Shown: positions 10,789 through 23,900, counted from the stretch's first letter. The stretch: 64,000 bases of DNA from Elysia crispata (GCA_033675545.1 JAWDGP010000452.1:183501-247500); one strand, 5' to 3'. A program made the numbers and translations. Notes: generated from the sequence alone by a model not told the origin.

Positions 10789-12356
10789 GGTTTTTGTATT
10801 ACTGAATAAATCTCAGAGGAAATAAAAGGTTTTTGTATGACTGAATAAATCTCATGAGGAAATAAAAGGTTTTTGTATGACTGAATAAATCTCATGAGGA
10901 AATAAAAGGTTTTTGTATGACTGAATAAATCTCATGAGGAAATAAAAGGTTTTTGTATTACCGAATAAATCTCATGAGGAAATAAAAGGTTTTTGTATGA
11001 CTGAATAAATCTCATGAGGAAATAAAAGGTTTTTGTATGACTGAATAAATCTCATGAGGAAATAAAAGGTTTTTGTATTACCGAATAAATCTCATGAGGA
11101 AATAAAAGGTTTTTGTATGACCGAATAAATCTCATGAGGAAATAAAAGGTTTTTGTATGACTGAATAAATCTCATGAGGAAATAAAAGGTTTTTGTATGA
11201 CTGAATAAATCTCATGAGGAAATAAAAGGTTTTTGTATGACTGAATAAATCTCATGAGGAAATAAAAGGTTTTTGTATTACCGAATAAATCTCATGAGGA
11301 AATAAAAGGTTTTTGTATTACCGAATAAATCTCATGAGGAAATAAAAGGTTTTTGTATGACTGAATAAATCTCATGAGGAAATAAAAGGTTTTTGTATTA
11401 CCGAATAAATCTCATGAGGAAATAAAAGGTTTTTGTATGACCGAATAAATCTCATGAAGAAATAAAAGGTTTTTGTATTACCGAGTAAATCTCATGAGGA
11501 AATAAAAGGTTTTTGTAATACCGAATAAATCTCATGAGGAAATAAAAGGTTTTTGTATGACTGAATAAATCTCATGAGGAAATAAAAGGTTTTTGTATTA
11601 CCGAATAAATCTCATGAGGAAATAAAAGGTTTTTGTATTACCGAATAAATCTCATGAGGAAATAAAAGGTTTTTGTATTACCGACTAAATCTCATGAGGA
11701 AATAAAAGGTTTTTGTATTACCGAATAAATCTCATGAGGAAATAAAAGGTTTTTGTATGACCGAATAAATCTCATGAGGAAATAAAAGGTTTTTGTATTA
11801 CCGAATAAATCTCATGAGGAAATAAAAGGTTTTTGTATTACCGACTAAATCTCATGAAGAAATAAAAGGTTTTTGTATTACCGAGTAAATCTCATGAGGA
11901 AATAAAAGGTTTTTGTATTACCGAATAAATCTCATGAGGAAATAAAAGGTTTTTGTATTACCGAATAAATCTCATGAGGAAATAAAAGGTTTTTGTATTA
12001 CCGAATAAATCTCATGAGGAAATAAAAGGTTTTTGTATTACCGAATAAATCTCATGAGGAAATAAAAGGTTTTTGTATTACCGAATAAATCTCATGAGGA
12101 AATAAAAGGTTTTTGTATGACTGAATAAATCTCATGAGGAAATAAAAGGTTTTTGTATTACCGAATAAATCTCATGAGGAAATAAAAGGTTTTTGTATTA
12201 CCGACTAAATCTCATGAGGAAATAAAAGGTTTTTGTATTACCGACTAAATCTCATGAGGAAATAAAAGGTTTTTGTATTACCGACTAAATCTCATGAAGA
12301 AATAAAAGGTTTTTGTATTACCGAATAAATCTCATGAGGAAATAAAAGGTTTTTGC
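10789..12356. repeat. 40-bp minisatellite, about 39 copies
   Basis: The unit begins AATAAAAGGTTTTTGTATTA and continues CCGAATAAATCTCATGAGGA. The period is 40 bp throughout. Copies vary at two sites: TGACTG versus TTACCG, and GAATAAAT versus GACTAAAT or GAGTAAAT. TGACTG copies dominate the left end and TTACCG copies the right. Most units hold two AATAAA hexamers on the plus strand. Confidence 0.97.
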
Positions 12357-13556
12357 AAAGAATTTACCCCATTATGTTATGTTGTCAGGGTAGAAAGTTG
12401 TGAGAATAAAACCGATGAAGTTTCCACTGTTTTATTGGCGACAGGGTTTGTTTATGAAGGATGTATATCTGTAGGTGTATAAATGAATGTGCATGTGTGT
12501 CCACGTTATTAACCATAGCTTTCCTAATTTTTTTCTTGCTTTACGATTCACGCATGTTTTCCCTACACATTTAGCATTGTGCCTTAATTTTTTCTGTAGT
12601 ATTAGTCGTCTACATTTTTTCAAGTAGCCTGCACTGTTTCTCCAAGTCAGACTAAGGCTTGTTAGATTGGGTCTGATCCAATAACCAAATTTCCCAGCAG
12701 TGATGAAACTCAGGCCCTTCTTATTGTTGATTTAAAGCTCTACTGACTGAATTATCTGACGCCGTTCAATTTAAAACAAAGCAAATAAAAAAAAAACTAA
12801 AAAAAACTGACCTAACACCGACAAAGTTGCTTTGAAATTGAAACCGCAAATTCCATTGCTCGTGTAGACCTTAGGGCAAGCGGCTTGACCCTCGTCAACC
12901 GACACACCTAGCAATTTTTCCAAACTCATTTTCTCTCTCTTTTTTTTTTTTTTAAATCATGTACGTCGTATTCTGTCTCACAATTTTCTTAGTGAAACTA
13001 GTTCAGTGACAGTTACTTTCTAACTCTTTCCTTGTACACACACACACATACACACACACACGTCTCTTCAAAGTTTGCCCATGTCACTGGTCCAATCTGT
13101 TTGTTAAGGGCAGCAAATAATTCTGAAAATTGCGACTTCAAAAATCACAAATTTTTCTGTTTTCTCTCAGTCTATGTGTGTGTGTGTGTGTGTGAGCTAA
13201 GGCCCAAAATCAAGATAAACCATCTTGTACCGTTTTGAATATGCGCCTAACTTAAGGGACTAAAAATACATTAAAAGTGTGCTACTGAAAAGTCTCTTAT
13301 GGCTAATTTGTCAACCTTTTCTTTTCTCCACCCAACCCAGAATCTTATTGCTACACCGTGTAAACTGTTCTCACAGCAGCCATGTTGGCCCGAACTTGCA
13401 CGATGTTTGTGTATTTTCTGAGCTTGAACTCACCCCTGTAGCTCTTTCTTTGCGAGTTGTGAGTATTTGGCCAATCACTTCAACATCAGCTCTTGGTAAG
13501 TTAGGACGTGTTTTTCTATTTGGTTTAACTTGTTAAAAGAACGAAGACGATGTAAA
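12357..13556. other. gene-free stretch
   Basis: AT-rich, with short CA (about 13036-13062) and GT (about 13173-13194) tracts. I see no domain-bearing frame or RNA gene. Confidence 0.6.
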
Positions 13557-14045
13557 ATTTAGATCTTGAGAATGAAACTCTGTCGCGTCTTCTAAATCTT
13601 TTATAGCATTTTTCTAGTGGCATTTAGATCTTGAGATCAAACCCTGACGCGTCATCTAAATCTTTTATAGCATTTTTCTAGTGGCATTTAGATCTTGAGA
13701 TCAAACCCTGACGCGTCATCTAAATCTTTTATAGCATTTTTCAAGTGGCATTTAGATCTTGAGATCAAACCCTGACGCGTCATCTAAATCTTTTATAGCA
13801 TTTTTCAAGTGGCATTTAGATCTTGAGATCAAACCCTGACGCGTCATCTAAATCTTTTATAGCATTTTTCAAGTGGCATTTAGATCTTGAGATCAAACCC
13901 TGACGCGTCATCTAAATCTTTTATAGCATTTTTCAAGTGGCATTTAGATCTTGAGATCAAACCCTGACGCGTCATCTAAATCTTTTATAGCATTTTTCAA
14001 GTGGCATTTAGATCTTGAGATCAAACTCTAACGCTTCATAACTAT
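13557..14045. repeat. 64-bp minisatellite, about 7.5 copies, hairpin-capable
   Basis: The period is 64 bp (CATTTAGATC at 13621, 13685 and onward). Each unit has ATTTAGAT and its reverse complement ATCTAAAT flanking 24 bases, the palindrome GACGCGTC just inside the right arm, and GATCT-TG-AGATC overlapping the left arm. The first and last copies are diverged; the middle copies are nearly identical, apart from TTCTAGTGG versus TTCAAGTGG. Confidence 0.95.
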
Positions 14046-17000
14046 CATCACTTTCGCCCCAACAGTATCAACCCCCACCAATTCCCACAACCGTTCCGGA
14101 AGACAGGTAAAAGTTTCCTCATTTTCAAGCCATCAAAGCGTACGCGTCGACTACATATACTGCATAAATCACCATTCGCTCTGATTTGAACATGACTGCA
14201 GCCACAATAACTATCACCAACATCCAAATAATGACTACCACCGCTACCAATATCCTTTCCAACTCGTCTACCACCACGATCATGAAACGTTATTCTGCCC
14301 CAAGAGAAATAACTCGGAATAATTATAACAGTCCAGCAGCATCCTTTCTTTAACCGCAATGTCAAGAAGAGGCTGACATTCAGATTCCTTTGATCTAGAT
14401 TGGACATATTAAGTTTCAACAATGAAAGCAATAATAAAACAATAATACTTATGGGCTTGAGAGATGCTTCTATTATATGAATCGCACATGAGTAAATCTA
14501 GTGCTGACCGTATTCAAAGTAATAAAATTCGTCTTGCAAAAAGAGTTCTTGGAAAACTATCTACACCTCCCAGCATGTGCCAATCTTTTTTTTTCTCCTG
14601 ATTACGTCACTTCTGGTAATATCAGTTCTAAACATGCTACCAATAGCGCTTTATAGAATTTTCATTTAACAGGACAACTACCTCCACCTCAAGCCCAGAT
14701 ATCGTTTTCCTCAGCTTTATTTGTATTTTCTTTGAAAGGTGCAATCTTGATTTTTTTTTTTAAGCTATGCTAGTTTTTTTTTTTTATCAATGTCCACCCT
14801 CAAGCAGTTTCGTACGGAGAGAATGTTTTATCAGAGACAATTTTGAGATTCAAAAATATCTTAAACCATGAGGAAAGCGATTCACCTTTCCAATCACATG
14901 ACAATTGTTCAAATAATGATAGCTTGTAAATATTGTATTCTCCTAATGCAGATGGAAAACGGCATTTTCAATAAAGTCTCAAATAGTCTCAAAAGGTGAA
15001 CATTTCCCTTAAACTTTCATATCGTCAAGATTCTCTGGAGCCAGATTTTTCACACTTTTAGTAGTTTCTTTTATCCAAAGCTGATTTTTTCCCCTATGGA
15101 TTCTTTTACAGACGCGTATTTTTCTTTAATTTTCTGTTGATCTGGAGTTGATGCACGAACCTCTGTTTAGATTTTCGGTCTTTGATGCGGATTTCTTTTT
15201 TTTGTTTTGGTCATGCAGCAAGTATAAGTGGTTGTCTCTCTTGTAATCCCAGTCTTAAAGTTATCAAGTCTTAAAAACAGATTCTGAGAAAGAATAATTT
15301 GATAGTTTATCACTGCCGCTTGGGCAAGAAAAAACTTAAAACAAAAATGAATTTTTATTCTGAAGTCTATGGCATATCAAACAACACAGGTGTTCCAGGG
15401 TAATGCCTCGTCCTCAGGCACTACTAATTTTCTATTTTTTTTTTCAGATGTTTGTCCCTTACTCTCATTTCAACTTTATAAATTGACTTGTCCTAATTTG
15501 TTCCAAGGCAGCACAACTGATGTAGGCTTCTCCCGTTCTCACCTCTCCCGCGTACTAACTCACCAATAGTCTTGCAACTAGCATAATCTATCACCCATCA
15601 TCAGTGCAGAGTCAGTTAGCATTACTATTCATATTGAATCAAATTTTCTTTACTCCCTGCAATTTACGTTCGAGAATTTTTGTCCTGCCACGTATAATGA
15701 AACCCTAGCGTTCGCTTTGTGTGCTGGTTGCAAGACATCTTCCTGTATTTCCCCTGGACCACCTGTGTAATGTACAATATGCCATATAAGACCAGAATTT
15801 CAATAAAGATAAAGAAAATACAATGAATATATGAGCGTTGATCAAGATTTAGAGTAGCAGAAACTTTAACTTCTAAAAGTTAGTACATATTGTTTGGTAA
15901 AACTAGTTTTCTTGTAGTAGAAGAGTTCATGTTTGCATTTTGACAGGTCTTTTGCTCACAAGAATTTAACATTTTCCTTCTTCAGATGGTTTTTGCATTT
16001 CTTCCTCCTGTTTTCCCACAAAATGTGGTCTTTCAGGAAAAGTCAGCTTCTTTGTCAGAACCTCTAATTCAGACATTTCGAACATTTTTTTCCACAAAAT
16101 ATTTTTACTCAGAAGTTATTCATTTGTTCTGTCAGTTGCAGGCTTAACATCTGTCTCTTGTTTCATTCCTTTCCTTGAAAGTGAGAGATCTAATGTGCTG
16201 AATTTAAAATGGTGAACTATGAAACTAGTGCACGAAGTTGGAGCAATAAAAATCCATTTCAAGGATATTCAGTGCTGAATATTAGAAAGAACAAACAGCT
16301 TATCTGAATCTCACTGTCCTTCTAAATACTTTGCAGCCCAATTTCAAAGTTCAGTTACATGTCCCTATGGGTAATAAAACGGGTCGATTCGTAATCTGCC
16401 AGACTCGACCAAAGACCAAATATAGATAAAAATATAGGATGATGAAAACAACCTGTAATGCGGTTCGGCATCTTTAACCGTTGAAGAGTAAAAAGTTTCT
16501 TCTCAACAGTTGTAACAAATTATTTCATTAGTCTATAAAATGTAAAATAAAGTTAGTTTTATTTATTAATGGTGGATGAATATAATAGTCAATCTAAAGG
16601 TCAAACTAGTGATTTGCGTAACTCATTTAGAAATAACTTCCTCAGTTTTACATCGGTGGTAGTCGCTATTTAGCTGGTGAGCTAAACTCCTTTTTGTCTT
16701 TAAGTACATACATGACATCCTCTTACTCTCCTGCCATTTCATCACTTCACAACCTCATCTTAAACTTTTTTTGCCTTCACAGCCCATGTAAATAAAATTT
16801 TTTTTAGTTTTCCCTCCATCACCTCGGATAAAAATGCTCAACTCTAAAAAAAATATTTCAGGAAAGTAAAACATTTTTTTTAATTTCTGATATGGTGACT
16901 ATAAATTCAACAAGTATTATACATTTTGGTTAAACTTCGGAATCTTCTTTCGCTTTTAAACAAATCTGTTTCTGAAACTTTTCCTCCTGGCCGTGTTGTC

Positions 17001-17383
17001 CAGACCTCTGGTAACATTTCTTCTAATCGTTACATGTTGTATGTTTGTGTGTGGGTGTCACACCTTGTGCTTTGTTATTTTTACATGTTTAATGCCGTAA
17101 ACTATTGCAAACAACTATAAATAACATAGAAACAACTTTTAACTGTACTTAAGGCCTTAAATACTTTATCAACAAATTTCTTGAAAATAATTACAAGTTT
17201 AGCGTCTCATTTTGTCTTTTGGGCTACAGAATAAATTGTCCTTTATTTTTTTTATATTTGAAAAGTAACTTTCTCCTCCCTTATTCCACTAAAGTAACAT
17301 AGTCTCTTAACAGCCTGCAGTAACTATTTTCCTATAAATTACAGAGCTTACACCTCTCGCCTCTTTCCAACCTATGTCTGCAT
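14046..17383. other. gene-free AT-rich stretch
   Basis: No exon recognised on either strand. One copy of a diverged dispersed repeat (15647-15790) lies here. Short open frames (15369-15569, 16926-17120) show no known motif. Confidence 0.55.
15647..15790 (+). repeat. dispersed repeat, copy 1
   Basis: It aligns by eye with 20553-20708: both run from a TTTACTCCC-type start through GAGAATTTTTGT or GAGAAATTTTGT, GGCTTTGTGTG or CGCTTTGTGTG, CATCTTCCTG, CCACCTGTGTA and ATGCCAT. Similarity looks about three quarters, in the same orientation. Family unknown. Confidence 0.7.
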
Positions 17384-17960
17384 AGTTCGAGCCTCTCCCC
17401 ACTTCCCCTCTAATTGTCTAAAGAGTTCGAGCCTCTCCCCACTTCCCCTCTATTTGTCTAAAGAGTTCGAGCCTCTCCCCACTTCCCCTCTATTTGTCTA
17501 AAGAGTTCGAGCCTCTCCCCACTTCCCCTCTATTTGTCTAAAGAGTTCGAGCCTCTCCCCACTTCCCCTCTATTTGTCTAAAGAGTTCGAGCCTCTCCCC
17601 ACTTCCCCTCTATTTGTCTAAAGAGTTCGAGCCTCTCCCCACTTCCCCTCTATTTGTCTAAAGAGTTCGAGCCTCTCCCCACTTCCCCTCTGTCTAAAGA
17701 GTTCGAGCCTCTCCCCACTTCCCCTCTATTTGTCTAAAGAGTTCGAGTCTCTCCCCACTTCCCCTCTATTTGTCTAAAGAGTTCGAGCCTCTCCCCACTT
17801 CCCCTCTATTTGTCTAAAGAGTTCGAGCCTCTCCCCACTTCCCCTCTATTTGTCTAAAGAGTTCGAACCTCTCCCCTCTTCCCATCTGTCTACAGAGCTC
17901 GAGTCTCCCCACTTTCCATCTATTTTCTTCACAGAACCCGAGTCTCCCCACTTCTCATGT
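17384..17960. repeat. second 40-bp minisatellite, about 14 copies
   Basis: The unit starts GTTCGAGCCTCTCCCCACTT and continues CCCCTCTATTTGTCTAAAGA. The period is 40 bp, with one shortened copy (about 17690) and decayed copies after 17875. It is unrelated in sequence to the 40-bp array at 10.8 kb. Each copy carries GTTCGAGCC, similar to a Pol III B box. Confidence 0.95.
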
Positions 17961-18097
17961 CTACAGAGCTCTCTATACCCACTGATTTATTTCTCAAAGT
18001 AGCTTAAGCGTAATCCTTACTTTTTCACACGACAGTCCACAAAGCACACTAAATGACAACTCGACAGCATGCCAGTATAATCACCATTTTATTAATT

Positions 18098-18099
<2 letters not shown>

Positions 18100-18146
<47 letters not shown>

Positions 18147-18354
18147 ATGTTGATGTTGATGTTGTTTATGTTTATGTTGTTGATGTTGATGTTGATGTTG
18201 TTGATGTTTATATTGTTGATGTTGTTGATGTTGATGTTGATGTTGTTGATGTTGATGTTGATGTTGATGTTGATGTTGATGTTGATGTTGATGTTGTTGA
18301 TGTTGATGTTGTTGTTTATGTTGTTGTTTATGTTATGTTGTTGTTTATGTTGTT

Positions 18355-18398
<44 letters not shown>

Positions 18399-19845
18399 CG
18401 TCGTCGTCGTCGTCGACGTCGTTGTTAACGTTGTCGTCGTCGTCGTCGTCGTTGTCGTTGTTAATGTTGTCGTCGTCGTCGTTGTCGTTGTTAATGTTGT
18501 CGTTGTCGTCGTTGTCGTTGTCGTCGTTGTCGTTGTTAATGTTGTCGTTGTCGTCGTTGTCGGTGTTGTCGTTGTCATTATTAATGTTGTCGTTGTTGTC
18601 GTTGTTGTCGTTATTGTCGTTGTTGTCGTTGTCGTCGTCGTCGTCGGTGTCGTCGTTGTTGTCGTCGTCGTTGTCGTCGTCGTCGTTGTCGTCGTCGTTG
18701 TTGTCGTCGTTGTTGTCGTCGTTGTTGTCGTCGTTGTTGTCGTCGTTGTCGTCGTCGTTGTCGTCGTTGTTGTTAATGTTGTTGTTAATGTTGTTGTTGT
18801 TGTTAATGTTGTTGTTAATGTTGTTGTTGTTAATGTTGTTGTTAATGTTGTTGTTGTTAATGTTGTTGTTAATGTTGTTGTTAATGTTGATGTTGTTGTT
18901 AATGTTGTCGTCGTTGTTGTCGTTGTTGTCGTCGTTGTCGTTAATGTTGTTGTCGTCGTTGTCGTTAATGTTGTTAATGTTGTTGTTAATGTTGTTGTTA
19001 ATGTTGTTGTTAATGTTGTTGTTGTTGTTAATGTTGTTGTTAATGTTGTTGTTGTTGTTAATGTTGTTGTTAATGTTGTTGTTAATGTTGATGTTGTTGT
19101 TGTTAATGTTGATGTTGTTGTTGTTAATGTTGTTGTTGTTAATGTTGTTGTTGTTGTTGTTAATGTTGTTGTTGTTGTTAATGTTGTTGTTGTTGTTAAT
19201 GTTGTTGTTGTTAATGTTAATGTTGATGTTGTTGTTAATGTTGTTGTTGTTGTTGTTAATGTTGTTGTTGTTAATGTTGTTGTTGTTAATGTTGTTGTTA
19301 ATGTTGTTGTTGTTAATGTTGTTAATGTTGTTGTTGTTAATGTTGTTGTTGTTGTTGTTGTTGTTGTTAATGTTGTTGTTGTTGTTGTTAATGTTGTTGT
19401 TGTTAATGTTGTTGTTGTTGTTGTTAATGTTGTTGTTGTTAATGTTGTTAATGTTGTTGTTAATGTTGTTAATGTTGTTGTTAATGTTGTTGTTGTTGTT
19501 AATGTTGTTGTTGTTGTTGTTAATGTTGTTGTTCATGTTGTTGTTGTTGTTCATGTTGTTGTTGTTGTTCATGTTGTTGTTGTTCATGTTGTTTTTAATG
19601 TTGTTGTTTTTAATGTTGTTGTTGTTAATGTTGTTGTTGTTAATGTTGTTGTTGTTAATGTTGTTGTTGTTAATGTTGTTGTTTTTAATGTTGTTGTTTT
19701 TAATGTTGTTGTTGTTCATGTTGTTGTTGTTAATGTTGTTGTTAATATTGTTGTTAATGTTGTTTTTAATGTTGTTGTAAATGTTGTTGTTGTTAATGTT
19801 GTTGTTAATGTTGTTGTTAATGTTGTTGTTATCATTATTATTATT
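18100..19845. repeat. 1.75-kb compound trinucleotide array (GTT/GAT/GTC/TTAATG)
   Basis: The plus strand is built of GTT with zones of GAT (18135-18310), CpG-rich GTC (about 18357-18770) and GTTAAT to the right end. All frames stay open for long stretches (poly-Leu/Met plus, poly-Asn minus) only because of the period. It is not a gene. Confidence 0.97.
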
Positions 19846-20552
19846 TAGACGTTATTTTCCCTACCATCAATTTTTGGGGCAGTTTTTTTTTGTCTTAGCA
19901 GCACTTTTTTTTAAGTTCATTTGTCGAATCGTCGGTCGTATTTTGTCTATTTGTTTTGACTGTGTTGGGATGTGCCGCAATCAGTCAAGATCTCTCTCAG
20001 AATTTTTTAAATAACATAATACTTAAAGACACTAATTTGAAACAGATTTTTCCCAAAGTAACGCATATAATAAGTTCTCAACAAATGTTTTTATATAAAA
20101 TGTTGAAAGGGAGGCTTTCCTTGAAGTTTAAAATTCAAATAAAAATTTTTCCATCGTACCTAAACTCTGCTAACTACATTTCATCATTACAATGAAGGGT
20201 TAAAGGGGGGGGGGGGGATGTAGTAAGCGGGTCTATTTTTTTTCTGGCGAGCGGTCGTCTGTCTTGTGAAGAGGTGGTTACGGTTGCAAAACTCTTCCCT
20301 TACAAAAAGTTTTATCTTCCATCCTATTGTTTGTATCCAAAGCTCTTATGATCTCTTCCCCATTTTGTTAATTTTTGTCTACAAAGACAAACATCTTTAA
20401 GACCGAATGAAACCTCTTTTTGAAATTTTTCTTGCATATACAGTTACTGAAATGTGAGGGTATTAATCACTAGGATTTATAGTTTAACTGCATTTTTCCT
20501 CAACTCTGTTAAACAAAATCATTTTCTGTGGAAAGTCGCATCACGTTTTTTT

Positions 20553-20708
20553 TTTTTACTCCCGTAATTTGTGTTTGAGAAATTTTGTTCTGCTATAAAT
20601 TATGAAAACTCTAACCTTGGCTTTGTGTGTCATTTGCAAGGCATCTTCCTGAAACTCTCTGAGCCACCTGTGTACTATACTATAATATATGCCATTACAT
20701 GACTAGAT
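20553..20708 (+). repeat. dispersed repeat, copy 2
   Basis: This is the partner of 15647-15790. Shared blocks are the GGCATCTTCCTG-like and CCACCTGTGTA blocks, ending in ATATATGCCATTACATGACTA versus ATATGCCATATAAGACCAGA. Both copies also have GTTGATCAA about 40-60 bp further on. Confidence 0.7.
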
Positions 20709-20920
20709 TGTCGGCAAATTTAACGAACATCACTGTTGATCAAATAATTTTTTGTGGAAAGTAAATTTTTTTAACAAAAAAAAAAAAGCTGCCACCTCAT
20801 GATTAAAATTCAAAGGGGATAACCTGTTTATATCCTTAGACTATAAATTTCAATCAAATCCTTCAACCCACGGTAGCGCACTTCTTTATATATCTGCTTC
20901 TCTCTCTATCCCTCTCCTTA

Positions 20921-20924
20921 TCTT

Positions 20925-20966
<42 letters not shown>

Positions 20967-20980
20967 TCTCTCTCTCTCTC
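20921..20980. repeat. (CT)n microsatellite with a central (GC)n
   Basis: CT tracts flank a short CGCGCGCGCG run near 20956. Confidence 0.9.
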
Positions 20981-23900
20981 CTCAATCTCGCCCTCTCACC
21001 TCGGCGTCCTCACCTCGTTCACCTGGTGGATGTTTCTTGTCCTCGGATCATCCTTTTGTTGTACACAGTTCTTACTTTTCGTCATTTTATTTCTTGGTTT
21101 GAACACTATAAATGTCAGCTTTTTCCATTTTGTAAGTCTAGCATCCAAATGTAAAATCCTTTTTTTTTGTCATACGGCTCTCCCATCTTGAAGGCATTTT
21201 ATCTTTATATTTTTATGGCCTTTATTTTATAATTGCTAAGCAAAATTTACAATAGGTTTTTTTATTTTTGATGAATGCCATCTATAATTTTTCTAATGTT
21301 GAACTTGTCTGTACCGGTATGCACATAATTTTGACAATTTATTTTGTCAAGGAACGAATTTCTGGTAATGTTTTAAAGATTGTACATTGCATAAATCAAA
21401 ATAGACGAAACATTATTTGGTTTGATATGTAATCTTTAGATATGTAAAATGTGAGCCCAAGAGCTCTTTTGTGATTTACTGTACATTTCAGATGAAGTTT
21501 GATAAATCTAAGGAAGAGAGAGATACAATGTGCTCCCTGTCTAAACATTTCTGATAAGATGCATTGTGCAACGTCCTTTAAGAAAATGTGATAAACATCC
21601 CTCAATATCTTGCAATTTCAACATTTGCCCGTGCTTTGAGGAAACATGTATTATTTGTAAAATATCGTGTGCACCAAGTTTGATAAATAAATTTCCAGTC
21701 GTTCCTCAATCATTGTAAGAAAGAAAATATTTTCAACAGAACATTTGACGTTCAATATATATCATATAAAGGTTACATCTTTCTGTATAATATTACTTTA
21801 GCTTTGACATAATGAAGAAAAAAACTATCCCTTCTCATTACTGTCTATTATAAGCTTTTATAAATCGAGATGAAGACAGTGTTTTTAAATAAATGTCTAA
21901 GTTTTAATGAAATAAAAAAAAAATTCCTCCCTTTGGGTCCATCAGCTTTATTGAAAAGAATATATGAAAATGCTCTTTCTAATAATTTGATAAAAGAAGA
22001 TAAAATTTTTCTGATTATTGTCAAGCTTTGATTCAAATGTCTTGTATTTTTGTCAGTAAGCTTTAAGGGGAAGGTAAAATTTCCTTCCAGATAATTTTCT
22101 TTAAGATTTTGAAAAATTAAGATAAATTTCTCACATGTAATTGTCTTTATTGCTTTTATGAATTAAGGTAATTTTTTTCCCAAATAGTCTAAAATCTTTG
22201 ATAACGTAAATATTAACTCGTGCTCGATCGCTACGTCTTGGTATAGGATTATCTTTAGTCTTTGTAATCTGGTTTGTCCATAACACTCGGAGTCCTAATA
22301 TTGGTTGACACAGTATCTGTTGTTAAAGCTCAGCTATACTTCTCATTTCAATCTTTCTAGTGAAATAGGATGCCTCTTTTCGTTGTTTTGATCTGATTGT
22401 ACCTAGAGCGGGAAAGCGGTTAGGGTACACGCAGATACACGTTAAAATGACTCCATAGACAGGGCGACGTTCGACCTATACAGGTCTTGCATGCCACTGT
22501 CAGAGGAGAAAAACCCAAAAGGTTTCATTTAATGTATAACAAATCAGTGAAGGATGAAGTGCTGAGGGCAGTCGCTGAGAGTAAAAGCGAAACTGACTCT
22601 ATAAGCTGTGGCAAACACCAACCTATTCGTAGGTTCGAAAGCCTCTGCTAAAAGAGAAAAAGCCCAAACAGCAAAGCCCTTCATTAAAGTCAATCTGATC
22701 GAAACGAATCCTTTTCACAACCAAAAAAGTTAGTCATCAGTATAAACTTTACATAGTTAGTTTCTAAATTATTCTTTTGACATTATTTTCATATATCTCT
22801 CAAAGGATCTCTCACCTTTGTGTATGCAGCCTTAAAAAAAGTAAAAGATATCACATAATAGCTGATCTTAATCTGAATCAGAGATTTTCCTATGCCAAGA
22901 CTGATCAATGCATTGATTTTGTCTTGTCGTCCCTTTTATATTTGATTAAACTTCCATAACATTAAATTTTCAAACTGTAATTTCAAACTTAAAAGCTTCG
23001 TTTTTGTGATCAAAATAAATCTGTCCGATTTCATTTATTCAGAAATACATATGGTCTTGTTTAAACATTTTTTAATTTATGTTGATGGAAAACTTAAGTG
23101 ACTGATGCTCTTTTACATTGTTTCGGAGAGCACAGTCTATAGCAATGTATTATATAATTTTATATCAACACTTCAATGTCTTATGAATTAGTTGACTTTA
23201 CAGATGCACATTTATCAAGCTGTGTTGAACACAATCTATAGCAATATGCTAACAATTTTGTATAGGCACGTCAGTTTATGAGTGAAAGAACAAGGAACTT
23301 TAGTGGAATAGACATTTCAAAAAGATCTAAATGTATTGAAACATTTAAGTTAGAGATAAGTTGCAACTTCAATGAAAATTAAATTTCCTTTTGTTGTAAA
23401 TTTCCTTTAAATGTTTCATCTTTTATTTCACTTCCTCTTTCATTTATAAGATAAATCGTTTGGATTCAGAAATACTTAAGGATGATGACTCTGCAAACTG
23501 TCTGGTCTATGTGAATAATTTGTTGGTAATGTTTTAAAATTTCTTGTTGAAATATGTCGAATGTCCTAAAATTTGCTTCGAAATGCCAATGGTTTTAATG
23601 TAATACATTCAATTGGCTTGACAGTTTTTTTTATTAACTTTTTTTTTATATTCATGCTAATTAATCTATCCTTATCAATGTGGATTCTTTCTTTATCTCT
23701 TGTTGCTACTTCAAATTCTTTTTTGTACATCAAGCATATATTTAAACAGACCTACTACCGTTCTTATTGTTCAATTTATTGCTCTCACATCTTAGTTTTT
23801 GACGCGAAGAAAACATTTTCCGAAAAAAGATATTAATTCCATACAAAGTTAACTATCAAGGTCGAATAACATGATTAAGAAATATGTATATCTGTTTTGT

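Noticed and set aside
13036-13062. possible promoter or Z-DNA site in the CA tract
   Set aside because: Short common microsatellite with no gene next to it.
18053-19780. 575-codon open frame, poly-Leu/Met
   Set aside because: It is produced by the triplet array; the minus strand is open as well (poly-Asn), and no domain or unique sequence is present.
22390-22500. possible tRNA-like A and B boxes (AAGCGGTTAGGG, CGTTCGACCT)
   Set aside because: No anticodon or T arm can be drawn, unlike the sequence at 62 kb.
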